A DNA stretch of 55,968 bases. Source: Cognatundibacterium oligocarboniphilum (lineage in GTDB: Bacteria > Pseudomonadota > Gammaproteobacteria > Burkholderiales > Burkholderiaceae_D). The stretch is taken from assembly GCF_013377855.1 (NCBI RefSeq), contig NZ_JABXYJ010000013.1:1-55968 (forward strand). Direction: 5' to 3'. Below the pieces are notes generated by a model. It saw nothing but the letters and a program-made list of their open reading frames with translations. It was not told the origin of the DNA and did no database searches. Of the stretch, positions 1 through 7,467 are shown piece after piece. The translations under genes and the position numbers were made by a program. Every line of letters begins with the position of its first letter. The first letter of the stretch is position 1.

Positions 1-8
1 TGTCGGAG

Positions 9-659
9 TCAACCAAGGGCGCGGCGGAATGTGAGATTAATCCGATATGGACCTGTTACCGGATGATGGCCGGTGCGGACTGGTGCAATGCCATGATAGC
101 GCAGGCGTGAGGGACCTCCGAATACGAGCACATCGCCATGTGTCAGGAGCAGTCGCTGTACCTTGGAAGATCGGGTCATTCCTCCGAGGAAAAATGTTGC
201 AGCTAATCCGAAAGATACCGACACAATTGGGACATTAAAATCTTCCTCATCTTTATCTTGATGAAGTGATAATTGATTACCTGGTGCATATCGATTAATT
301 AAACAGGTGTCTGGAACAAAATCCCAAAAACCTGCAAGATGCGCGGCTTGATGGACAAGCAGATACCAGGATGGTGGTATAACAGGCCAGTGATCACCAG
401 TTTCCGGATCATATGGCGAATAACGATAGCTTTTCCTGTCTGAAATCCAGCCAATCGTGCCGCAACTGCTGGTACTGACTGACATCGTGTATCCACCTGG
501 CGTCAGCATATGTCGAAAAGGCGATTTTTCCGTTATCTGATGAATATCTTGCAGCATATCCGCCACATTCGCACGAGCAAACTGGCGCAGTAAAACCACG
601 CCTTCTTCGGGTTTTTCCTGCCTCATTGAGACAGCATCGTCTTCATCAAAGAAGTCCAT
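9..659 (-). CDS. alkB: DNA oxidative demethylase AlkB
   Basis: 216 aa Fe(II)/2-oxoglutarate dioxygenase that removes methyl groups from 1-methyladenine and 3-methylcytosine in DNA. The iron triad is visible: H133 and D135 in LHQDKDE, and H189 in RYHG. The 2-oxoglutarate and substrate signature RINLTFR spans residues 206-212, and the family's NRYxxGxQLSLHQDKDE block is intact at 122-138. Length matches E. coli AlkB (216 aa). The gene stands alone with no ada partner nearby. Its upstream region (660-940) is AT-rich and no Ada box was recognised. The start ATG at 659 gives a normal N-terminus. The family assignment is firm; induction by alkylation is not shown by the sequence. Confidence 0.95.
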   Translation of the reverse strand: MDFFDEDDAVSMRQEKPEEGVVLLRQFARANVADMLQDIHQITEKSPFRHMLTPGGYTMSVSTSSCGTIGWISDRKSYRYSPYDPETGDHWPVIPPSWYLLVHQAAHLAGFWDFVPDTCLINRYAPGNQLSLHQDKDEEDFNVPIVSVSFGLAATFFLGGMTRSSKVQRLLLTHGDVLVFGGPSRLRYHGIAPVRTGHHPVTGPYRINLTFRRALG

Positions 660-940
660 TGCAAATTAAATTGGTTAATTTATTTAAAAATTAATTTGCG
701 CAAATGAGCAAATAAAAATATATTATATTTAGAAAAAGTGTTACTGATAGCTGATGTTTATGTGATCTGACTTGGATTTATCTGCTGACATAGTTATGCA
801 GACATATATATCCGTGACTTGAACCATAGTAACGTCATCAATAAAACGCTAACACACTGTAGAGATGGTATCTGTTCTGAAAATAAATACCAGAATTAAA
901 AATTGTCGTGTACTAACCAATCGCCTGAATGAAGGAGACT
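660..940. other. AT-rich intergenic stretch
   Basis: An AT-rich spacer between alkB and the gene remnants that begin at 941. I see no coding region with family resemblance and no clear regulatory motif. It must contain the alkB promoter, reading toward lower coordinates, but I could not pick one with confidence. Confidence 0.5.
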
Positions 941-976
941 ATGGCGCACATCATTATATTAGGAGCGGGTATCTGA
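941..976 (+). pseudogene. 5' remnant of a Rossmann-type FAD/NAD oxidoreductase
   Basis: A strong ribosome binding site (GAAGGAGA, 931-938) precedes an ATG at 941 that opens MAHIIILGAGI and then stops at 974-976. That N-terminus is typical of FAD/NAD(P)-dependent oxidoreductases of the sulfide:quinone reductase type, where it would continue into the second half of the GxGxxG dinucleotide-binding loop. Here the frame ends after 11 codons and the following bases belong to an unrelated methyltransferase remnant. It reads as the upstream side of a deletion junction. The match is short, so the family call is tentative. Confidence 0.4.
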
Positions 977-1317
977 TTGCGATTCTTGGCATTGGGAAGA
1001 CAACCACTACGATGCAGTGGTTACCATTTTTATTCAATTTGCCGATACTGCTATGCGTGCTCGGATGTTTCCCAATTTCGTAAAAAACATTAAAGCCCGG
1101 CGGACTCCTGATATTGCAGGGTTATAAACCAAAGCAGCTGGAATATAAAACCGGCGGTCCGCCTGATATTTCGCATCTTTATACGGAGGAGCTGCTGCGC
1201 GATGCCTTTTCATTGATGCAGATTGATCAGCTGATATCATATGAAAAGGCGCTGGACGAAGGAACGCAACATGCAGGGATGTCTGCCCTGATCGGATTGA
1301 TCGCGCACAAGCGTTGA
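963..1317 (+). pseudogene. Frameshifted C-terminal remnant of a class I SAM-dependent methyltransferase
   Basis: One frame (from about 978) gives a central block containing HYDAVVTIFIQFADTAMRAR. It is followed one frame later (1090-1317) by LKPGGLLILQGYKPKQLEYK and a tail ending LIGLIAHKR. Joined, these match the second half of small class I methyltransferases of the TehB-like kind: acidic motif, hydrophobic strand, LKPGG turn, GYTPKQLEYxTGGP tail. The frames meet at a run of six A (1082-1087), so one extra A explains the shift. The SAM-binding glycine motif and the whole N-terminal half are absent. It is therefore a truncated and frameshifted relic, not a functional gene. Confidence 0.6.
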
Positions 1318-1393
1318 CCAGAACTCTGCAAGATGTTCTGTCTCAAAGGCGCACTCCCTTCTTCTGTTTGTTGTTGATTCGCAGCTGTACTTC

Positions 1394-2047
1394 TTAAGCA
1401 GGATTTCTGGATTTTCGGGCAATCGGAACGAAATCAAATTGAAATTTGACCGGACTGTTATTGTTTTGAATGCTGATTATCTGACTGAGCGGTGGTTTGA
1501 TGCTGCCCAGATTCGGATGCCATGCTTCGATTTTATATTGACCCTCTGGCAGGTGATCGAGCTGTAATTGACCATTGATATCGGATTTGGCAAAATAAGG
1601 CGTTTCCAGCACCAGCACATAAGCACGCATCCAGTTATGGAGCAAGCAATAGACAACGACGGGACCAGTCCGGTCAAACAGAATCGGTGCCGGCGTTACG
1701 CCCCGCTCATACGTTTTAATTTCAAATTCCTTAGCCGGTGAAAATGATTTAACGTGATGTTCCATTTTGTCGTAGTTGGGAAATTCAATCTGCGTCCCCA
1801 CCCGAATCGCGGTGACATAAGGGGAAAACTGCATGTCGCGCTGGAGAATGACGGCGGGCGGCGTTTTGGCTGCAGGTGGTAAAGCACCGTTAAGCGGTGT
1901 TGCGTAGACTACGGCATCCGTCATTGGGGCGCCATTTTTATCCAACGTGCTGACGTACAGATTGGCGGCCTGGGAATCCGCAATGCCGCTGTAAATAAAG
2001 ATGGCAATCAGGATCAGTCTGGTGAACGAAAATGAGTTTGGCTGCAT
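1394..2047 (-). CDS. Exported cupredoxin-domain protein (methylamine utilization-like)
   Basis: 217 aa from the ATG at 2047. That start gives a clean signal peptide (LILIAIFIYSG core, cleavage near SQA-AN at residues 27-28); an alternative ATG at 2095 would add 16 residues in front of it. A cupredoxin fold is indicated by ligand-like residues H97/H98 in MEHHVKSFSP, C134, H137 and M140 in YCLLHNWM, which is the type 1 copper pattern. The C-terminal half (150-205) resembles a carboxypeptidase-regulatory-like beta domain (INGQLQLDHLPEGQYKIEAWHP). Such proteins are often labelled methylamine utilization protein without evidence for that role. It is last in the set DUF3034, truncated globin, cupredoxin, divergent from an ECF sigma factor. 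A periplasmic electron-transfer or copper role is inferred. Confidence 0.75.
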   Translation of the reverse strand: MQPNSFSFTRLILIAIFIYSGIADSQAANLYVSTLDKNGAPMTDAVVYATPLNGALPPAAKTPPAVILQRDMQFSPYVTAIRVGTQIEFPNYDKMEHHVKSFSPAKEFEIKTYERGVTPAPILFDRTGPVVVYCLLHNWMRAYVLVLETPYFAKSDINGQLQLDHLPEGQYKIEAWHPNLGSIKPPLSQIISIQNNNSPVKFQFDFVPIARKSRNPA

Positions 2048-2124
2048 GATGTCAGTATCCGTTGATGTGGAGTGACCGGAAGAAATGCCGGGCATTGCTT
2101 CCGGATCATCGCTGTAGAGCAGGG

Positions 2125-2571
2125 TTATCGGGTCACGATATGCCGCTGCATAGGGGCTAGTTTTGCAATCAACTTGTTTTGAACGGAAGATGCGATCTGA
2201 TGCTTTTCCATCGCTATCTGTAAATCTTCTGCCAGTGCATTGAATTGCGCATTGTTAATTTTCATTGACTGGTGCGCAGAGGTCATATCTTTTCCACTGT
2301 ATTTGCACGGGCCGCCGCTCAGTTCACAGAATTGTTCTGTCAGCATCAGAGCAAGCCGTTCCATATCTGTTTCTGCGAACGCGGCGCTGATGCGCTGATC
2401 ATTCGTCACGACAGCTAAAAAATCAGCCACGATCTTGCTGATACCTGTTTTTTCACCTAGTCCCCGGTATACAGCATCGGACATGCTCTGCGCCTGACTG
2501 TGACTGGTGATCAGACCAAGAGCGCTGAATGTCAGCAACATTGCGGCTACGGAATACTTAAATTTTTTCAT
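2125..2571 (-). CDS. Exported group 1 truncated hemoglobin
   Basis: 148 aa with a signal peptide (residues 1-28, ending SHSQAQ), so it acts in the periplasm, unlike most truncated globins. The trHb1 pattern runs from VYRGLGEKTGISKIVADF (34-51) through DMERL and GGPCKYSG to the AH100 proximal histidine in MTSAHQSMKI. By my alignment the B10 position is L52 rather than the usual Tyr, and the E7 region (LMLTEQF) carries no Gln or His. The distal pocket therefore looks hydrophobic. C82 and C89 flank the conserved GGP and could form a disulfide in the periplasm. SD AAGGAAA precedes the start. Family call is good; ligand (O2, NO or redox) is unknown. Confidence 0.8.
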   Translation of the reverse strand: MKKFKYSVAAMLLTFSALGLITSHSQAQSMSDAVYRGLGEKTGISKIVADFLAVVTNDQRISAAFAETDMERLALMLTEQFCELSGGPCKYSGKDMTSAHQSMKINNAQFNALAEDLQIAMEKHQIASSVQNKLIAKLAPMQRHIVTR

Positions 2572-2612
2572 GATACGGTTTCCTTAAAAAATGAGAACAG
2601 ACTGCCGGGCTT

Positions 2613-3512
2613 TCAGAATCCGGCTTGTACTGATAAATACCAGCCACGCTGATTTTTCGGGTTAAAAACCGTGATATCGCCAAGTCTGGCATAAGCCGCT
2701 GTGATAGAAAGATTTTTTGATGGAAACCAGGCAACGAATGCGTCGTAGTAATCTTTTTCGTTATCAACACCCAGATTCCGTGGCTTCATCCGGTATTCCA
2801 CACCTGCGGCAAGTTTGCGGTTAATCAGATAGGCAACAGAGCCTTCCAGCATAGCTTGGTAGTTGTCTTTTTTATCTCCGCCAAAACCGAGCAAACCCAT
2901 TTGATTGGCCTTGGTCATTCGCACGGTGCCATTCAGCAGCAGGCTTTGATCGAGCAGAATTTTGGTGGCGGCAAGGTAGTAGTCCGTACCATGATCATCT
3001 TTGGCACCCAGTTGTTTGACATTGGTGACACCGAGACCTTCCAGACCCCCGATACCATTGTTCCGTTTATAGAGTGCACCGATGGCGATTTGCGGCATCC
3101 AGCTATCCTGATCATAGACAGCATCGCCGGCAAGCCTGACTTTTACTCCGACAATATCCTGTCTGATTTTCAGCGCGTTCAGTGGCGCCAGACTTCCGGT
3201 GAATTCCTGATTCGCCAGTGATAATTCCACCCGGTCGGCTATGCCCATAGCGACTCCGTAGGATTTCAAGGCGTAATCCTGAGTGTTTAACTGTGTGTAA
3301 TGAACATTGGCACCATAACTGTCCCTGCTACCATAGCCGCTGATTAAGGCCCACGGTGTAATGCCACCACCACCCGTGCCTTCCACGCTGCTGACACCGC
3401 CCGTGGCCGTCAGTTTGCCCATATCAGGGCGGTTCATTTCCTGAGCACCGGCAGTTTCCCAGCTCATCACCGCACAGAGGCCCGCACAGGCCAGTTGTTT
3501 TGTTAAATGCAT
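2613..3512 (-). CDS. DUF3034 family outer-membrane-like protein
   Basis: 299 aa with a signal peptide cut near TAGAQ (about residue 24). The mature protein has a Gly-rich TGGVSSVEGTGGGG opening, alternating strands (SYGVAMGIADRVELSLANQ, YYLAATKILLDQSLLLNGT) and a C-terminal phenylalanine in WYLSVQAGF. These are features of a beta-barrel outer-membrane protein. The sequence matches the DUF3034 family, whose function is not established. It has a strong SD (AAGGAG) and is first in the minus-strand set with the truncated globin and cupredoxin. Its start lies 222 bp from the divergent ECF sigma start, so both directions probably share regulatory DNA. Confidence 0.8.
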   Translation of the reverse strand: MHLTKQLACAGLCAVMSWETAGAQEMNRPDMGKLTATGGVSSVEGTGGGGITPWALISGYGSRDSYGANVHYTQLNTQDYALKSYGVAMGIADRVELSLANQEFTGSLAPLNALKIRQDIVGVKVRLAGDAVYDQDSWMPQIAIGALYKRNNGIGGLEGLGVTNVKQLGAKDDHGTDYYLAATKILLDQSLLLNGTVRMTKANQMGLLGFGGDKKDNYQAMLEGSVAYLINRKLAAGVEYRMKPRNLGVDNEKDYYDAFVAWFPSKNLSITAAYARLGDITVFNPKNQRGWYLSVQAGF

Positions 3513-3544
3513 ATCCGCTCCTTGGTCTCCATTGAATCAAAATA

Positions 3545-3573
3545 GTTCTTTCTCTTTTGAGCAGAGAAAGAAC
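3545..3573. promoter_or_regulatory. Perfect 10-bp inverted repeat in the ECF sigma/DUF3034 divergent region
   Basis: GTTCTTTCTC at 3545-3554 is followed after nine bases by its exact reverse complement GAGAAAGAAC at 3564-3573. It lies 33 bp upstream of the DUF3034 start, in the shared intergenic region. It could be a DNA operator for a dimeric regulator, or a hairpin in the 5' leader of the minus-strand operon. No U-tract of terminator quality follows it on either strand. Confidence 0.45.
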
Positions 3574-3734
3574 ATTTGCCCGAAGACTGATACGCATGTC
3601 ATCTGCAAACGGATTCAACTATTTTTCAGAATCTGTAAAAAATCTGAAATGAGACACTTTGCTGACAATTCGTCCTACTTAGGAAAATCTTGTGAAATCC
3701 GGCTACAATCCCTGACATACTTACATTGACAGAG

Positions 3735-4328
3735 ATGGATACGCCATTGACTCAGTCCACCGCCGATACCCGACAATTGCATGACTTGCTGGCCGCTGTT
3801 GCCAGGCAGGATGCCCGGGCATTTCATTTGCTGTACCAGAGCACATCCTCGAAACTGTTTAGCTTCGCTTTACGTATATTGCATAAACGTGAGCTGGCTG
3901 AAGAAGTTTTACAGGAGAGTTATGTGAATATCTGGAACAGTGCGGCTAGTTATCAGTCCAGTCTGGCTGCGCCGATGACATGGATGACAACGATTGTGCG
4001 CAACCGGGCATTTGATTTGTTGCGCCGGCTGGATCACACCGTGGAAATAGATGGCGACGATTTTGATATGCATGTTTTGCAAGCCATGGAAGGTGAAACG
4101 GTTTCACCGGCGCGACATCTGGAATTGAGTCAGGATGCACATGCGCTGGCCTCCTGCATGGCGCGTCTGGAAAATGCGCACCGGCAGGCCATGGCACTGG
4201 CATTTTTTCATGACCTGTCTCACAGCGAGGTCGCCCAACAATTACGCTTGCCGGTTGGCACCGTCAAAACCTGGATACGACGCGGTCTGGATAAGCTGCG
4301 CTTATGTCTGAATCGTCGGGAGGCATGA
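3735..4328 (+). CDS. ECF-family RNA polymerase sigma factor
   Basis: 197 aa from the ATG at 3735; an in-frame TTG at 3726 is less likely. Sigma region 2 (about 28-95) includes ALRILHKRELAEEVLQESYV and the WNSAASYQ... MTWMTTIVRNRAFD block. Region 4 (about 135-190) ends in the helix-turn-helix SEVAQQLRLPVGTVKTWIRR. It belongs to the SigK-like ECF group that pairs with RskA-type anti-sigma factors. The stop codon overlaps the ATG of the anti-sigma gene (ATGA at 4325), so the two are translationally coupled. The divergent exported globin, cupredoxin and DUF3034 genes are the obvious candidate regulon. That link is inferred from position. Confidence 0.92.
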   Translation: MDTPLTQSTADTRQLHDLLAAVARQDARAFHLLYQSTSSKLFSFALRILHKRELAEEVLQESYVNIWNSAASYQSSLAAPMTWMTTIVRNRAFDLLRRLDHTVEIDGDDFDMHVLQAMEGETVSPARHLELSQDAHALASCMARLENAHRQAMALAFFHDLSHSEVAQQLRLPVGTVKTWIRRGLDKLRLCLNRREA

Positions 4329-5068
4329 TGAATCTTCAGACCTTGCAGAATAACTCCAGATTACAGCACAAACTGGCTGCCGAATATGTGCTGGGCACTT
4401 TGCGCGGTGGAGCCAGGAGCCGTTTTGAGCACTGGTTGCGGCAGGATGCCAGTCTGCGCCAGCTGGTCCGTCAGTGGGAGGCACATTTGTTGGCGATGGC
4501 AGAACTTGCGCCGCTTAGCCATCCTTCACCGCAGGTATGGGAACAAATCCGGCAACGTATCGGGGACGCCCGTAAAGTTACCCAGTCTGTCTCGGGACGC
4601 TGGCAATTCTGGCGGGAATTACGAAATGATCTCGCATTCTGGCGTGGACTCGGACTGGTATCGACGACTGCCGCGGTGATTCTGTTTTCAGTCATGTTGA
4701 ATAAACAGAGCGAACGCCCGGAACGCAGTCCTGCCCAGTATGTGGCGGCACTGGAAGATGATAAAGCCCAGGCGATTGCTTTAATTACCGGCGACCGCAG
4801 CCGCCGGCAACTGGTAGTGCGCATGCTGAATGCACCGCAGATCCGCGCTGATCAGAGTCTCGAATTATGGTCTGTCTCGAAAGAAGGAAAAGTCCGGTCA
4901 CTAGGTCTGCTTGCCAGTCAGGGCAGCGCAACCCTGCCGATGCCGGAGCATATGATCAGTCACGAGCAGGCATTGCTGGCCATTTCATTGGAACCAAAGG
5001 GCGGCTCCGGCAATCCGGACAAGCCATCCGGTCCGATTTTATTCAAAGGTCAATGGTTGCAACTGTAG
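4325..5068 (+). CDS. Membrane anti-sigma factor, RskA-like
   Basis: 247 aa from the ATG at 4325 (a second ATG follows at 4328). GGAGG at 4319-4323 lies immediately upstream, so 4328 may be the one used. The cytoplasmic part has the RskA/anti-sigma-K pattern LAAEYVLGTL (17-26) and WEAHLLAMAEL. One transmembrane helix (about 107-126, GLGLVSTTAAVILFSVML) is followed by a periplasmic domain of about 120 residues with LELWSVSKEGKVRSLGLL, as in RskA C-terminal domains. There is no HxxxCxxC zinc anti-sigma motif. It should hold the upstream sigma factor at the membrane until a periplasmic signal arrives. What it senses is unknown; the neighbouring periplasmic redox-type proteins are suggestive. Confidence 0.88.
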   Translation: MMNLQTLQNNSRLQHKLAAEYVLGTLRGGARSRFEHWLRQDASLRQLVRQWEAHLLAMAELAPLSHPSPQVWEQIRQRIGDARKVTQSVSGRWQFWRELRNDLAFWRGLGLVSTTAAVILFSVMLNKQSERPERSPAQYVAALEDDKAQAIALITGDRSRRQLVVRMLNAPQIRADQSLELWSVSKEGKVRSLGLLASQGSATLPMPEHMISHEQALLAISLEPKGGSGNPDKPSGPILFKGQWLQL

Positions 5069-5131
5069 TACTGCAGGAGGTGCGGGCCAGCTTCCGGCAA
5101 AAGAGGCTGGCGCCAGGATTTGTTGCCGGGT

Positions 5132-5581
5132 TCAGTGCTTGCCCGTGCTGCCGAAGCCGCCTTCACCGCGCTCACTGTCTTCAAATTCTTCCACGATATC
5201 AAATCCGACCTGCAACACTGGCACAATGATGAGCTGTGCCAGGCGCTCCATCGGATTCAGGACAAAACCGGTCTGACTGCGATTCCAGGTGGATACCATG
5301 AGTTGCCCCTGATAATCCGAATCGATCAGGCCGACCAGATTACCGAGCACGATCCCATGTTTATGTCCCATGCCGCTGCGTGGCAGAATCATGGCGGCAT
5401 AAGCGGGGTCGGCGATATGGATTGCGAGTCCGGTTGGAATCAGCACCGTTTCGCCTGGCTGAATTGTGAGTGGAGCATCAATGCAAGCACGCAGGTCAAG
5501 GCCGGCGCTGCCTGGCGTGCCATAAACCGGCAACTGATCTTTCATGCGGGCATCAAGGATTTTCAGTGCAATGTTTTTCAT
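5132..5581 (-). CDS. dut: dUTP diphosphatase (dUTPase)
   Basis: 149 aa trimeric dUTPase that hydrolyses dUTP to dUMP, keeping uracil out of DNA and feeding thymidylate synthesis. All five motifs are present: GSAGLDLRA (24-32), PRSGMG (67-72), GLIDSDYQG (84-92) with the catalytic Asp, the ERLAQLI region (112-118) and the C-terminal [10 protein letters not shown] loop (138-147). It is last in the run ribF-ileS-lspA-coaBC-dut and starts 42 bp after coaBC. It converges with the anti-sigma gene across 63 bp, which contains only a weak hairpin (GCCAGC/GCTGGC near 5087-5111). Confidence 0.97.
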   Translation of the reverse strand: MKNIALKILDARMKDQLPVYGTPGSAGLDLRACIDAPLTIQPGETVLIPTGLAIHIADPAYAAMILPRSGMGHKHGIVLGNLVGLIDSDYQGQLMVSTWNRSQTGFVLNPMERLAQLIIVPVLQVGFDIVEEFEDSERGEGGFGSTGKH

Positions 5582-5623
5582 AGATCGTTCAAAGTAAAAA
5601 GAGGAAAGGCATCAGCTTGTGCC

Positions 5624-6835
5624 TCAGTGTTGAGACAAGCGTTCGGCCAGCTCTGCGATCAGTTGTGTCGCCAGCGTGTGCTTGTCCGCACGCGGCAGAT
5701 GATGATGGCCGTTGGCATCGAATAAGATGAGTTCATTATCGTCCTGGCCGAAGGTGTGATGTCCGATATTACCGGCTAATAACGGAATATTTTTCTTGAT
5801 GCGTTTAGCCGCACCATAGACCAGCAGATTTTCTGATTCGGCTGCGAAACCGACGCAATACGGTGCATCCGGCAGGGCTGCGACACTGGTGAGGATATCG
5901 GGATTTTGAGCGAATTTCAGTTCCGGCATATCGGATCCGGAATTTTTCTTCAGCTTCTGGGAACTGGCATTGGCGACGCGCCAGTCTGCCACTGCAGCGA
6001 CTGCAATGAAAGCGTCTTGATGTTGCAGCCCGATCGCTTCCATGACGGCGTCATGCATCTGCTGCGCCGTCTGTACATGCAGACACTGTACACCGTAGGG
6101 TGCGGGCAGCGCGGTCGGGCCGGAGATCAGCGTGACGTGGGCACCTGCTTCCCAGGCGGCTTCGGCAATTGCATACCCCATTTTTCCGGAAGACAGATTG
6201 GTGATGCCGCGCACCGGATCGATTGGCTCGAATGTGGGCCCTGCGGTCAGCAGGACGTGTTTGCCAGCCATCGATTTGGGCTGAAATGCAGCGATGATTT
6301 CTGTCAGCAACTGAGCTGGCTCCAGCATGCGTCCCATGCCTGTCTCACCGCAGGCCTGATCACCGGCCGCAGGTCCCATCAGCAGGATACCATCTGCCAG
6401 AAGCTGGCTGACATTGCGTTGCGTTGCCGGGTTTTGCCACATCTCGACATTCATGGCCGGTGCAGCCAGCAGGGGAATATGTGCCGGCCGTGCGATGCAC
6501 AGCGTCGACAGCAGATCATTACAGGCACCGTGCGCCAGTTTGAACACGAAATCAGTACTGCAGGGCGCAATCACGATCGCATCCGCGTCGCGTGTCAGGT
6601 CAATATGCGGCATGTTGTTGGCAATGCGGGCATCCCACTGATCGGTAAATACCGTATTCCCCGACAACGCCTGCATTGTCACCGGGGTGATAAATTGTGT
6701 TGCTGCCTGGGTCATCACCACGTGTACGTCAGCGCCTGCTTTCCCGAGCGAGCGTACCAGTTCGGCAACTTTATAACAGGCGATACCACCGGTCATGCCG
6801 AGTACGATTTTTTTTCCTGCCAGTCGCAAAGCCAT
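5624..6835 (-). CDS. coaBC: Bifunctional phosphopantothenoylcysteine decarboxylase/phosphopantothenate-cysteine ligase
   Basis: 403 aa cytosolic flavoenzyme catalysing two steps of coenzyme A synthesis. The N-terminal CoaC domain has GMTGGIACYK (13-22), catalytic H77 in PHIDL, APAMN (125-129) and ACGETGMGRM (161-170) with active-site C162. The segment at 91-96 reads PCSTDF where the family usually has a PASANT/PATADL-type motif, a tolerated-looking variant. The CoaB domain starts near 192 (VLLTAGPTFEPIDPVR) and has the ITNLSSGKMG motif and FAQNPDIL. It ends 12 bp before the dut-proximal spacer and lies 12 bp downstream of lspA, consistent with one operon. Confidence 0.96.
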   Translation of the reverse strand: MALRLAGKKIVLGMTGGIACYKVAELVRSLGKAGADVHVVMTQAATQFITPVTMQALSGNTVFTDQWDARIANNMPHIDLTRDADAIVIAPCSTDFVFKLAHGACNDLLSTLCIARPAHIPLLAAPAMNVEMWQNPATQRNVSQLLADGILLMGPAAGDQACGETGMGRMLEPAQLLTEIIAAFQPKSMAGKHVLLTAGPTFEPIDPVRGITNLSSGKMGYAIAEAAWEAGAHVTLISGPTALPAPYGVQCLHVQTAQQMHDAVMEAIGLQHQDAFIAVAAVADWRVANASSQKLKKNSGSDMPELKFAQNPDILTSVAALPDAPYCVGFAAESENLLVYGAAKRIKKNIPLLAGNIGHHTFGQDDNELILFDANGHHHLPRADKHTLATQLIAELAERLSQH

Positions 6836-6847
6836 AATCTGTACTCC

Positions 6848-7366
6848 TTATTTTCTGACGCGACGCAATTCATCCAGAATAAACAGGGCTGCGCCAATGG
6901 TGATGGCACTGTCGGCAATATTAAAGGCCGGAAAGTGATACAGCTCCTGATAATGAAAATCCAGGAAATCAATGACGTGACCATACAGCAGCCGGTCAAT
7001 CACATTGCCCAGTGCGCCGCCCATGATCAGCGACAGCGCCCAGCAAAACAGTTTTTGTGAGGAGTGACGTTTCAGCAGAAACGTGATGTAAGCAGCCGCT
7101 ATCAGGCCGATTGCCGTAAACAGATAACGCTGCCAACCGGATTCGGCCGCCAGAAAACTGAATGCTGCACCTTTGTTATAGACCAGCATCAGGTTAAAAA
7201 ATCCGGTGACAGCCAGCGTTTCGCCATAAGCGAACAATTTAGTGATGGTGATCTTACTGACCTGATCCAGCAGGATGACGATGGTTGCCAGTCCCAGCCA
7301 CGGAATCAGGCTGTTGCCGGAGCTGTGCGGGCGGGATACGGATTTCGGGGATTTTTTACTTGCCAT
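6848..7366 (-). CDS. lspA: Lipoprotein signal peptidase (SPase II)
   Basis: 172 aa inner-membrane aspartyl protease that cleaves prolipoprotein signal peptides. Four transmembrane segments are visible. The catalytic aspartates are D124 in [14 protein letters not shown] and D152 in [11 protein letters not shown], and the conserved NKGAAFSFL motif is at 64-72. The N-terminal 20 residues (Lys/Ser-rich) precede the first helix at about 22-40. Coding continues in the same direction into coaBC after 12 bp, the standard betaproteobacterial order. Confidence 0.97.
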   Translation of the reverse strand: MASKKSPKSVSRPHSSGNSLIPWLGLATIVILLDQVSKITITKLFAYGETLAVTGFFNLMLVYNKGAAFSFLAAESGWQRYLFTAIGLIAAAYITFLLKRHSSQKLFCWALSLIMGGALGNVIDRLLYGHVIDFLDFHYQELYHFPAFNIADSAITIGAALFILDELRRVRK

Positions 7367-7467
7367 GAAGATGAATCCATTAACTGGTAATAAGTGGAAC
7401 GGAGTCCTGCTGATGGCTGTGTGCGGTCAGTGTATGACCGTACACAGCTTGCTGCAAATCAGGTTAA

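Noticed and set aside
865..1083. A 72-codon open frame taken as a gene
   Set aside because: It crosses the remnants at 941-1090 in the wrong frame; the conserved residues lie in the two other frames.
5086..5112. Hairpin GCCAGC/GCTGGC between the anti-sigma and dut genes as a terminator
   Set aside because: The stem is only six to seven bases with a long loop and no T-run, so it is not listed as a terminator.
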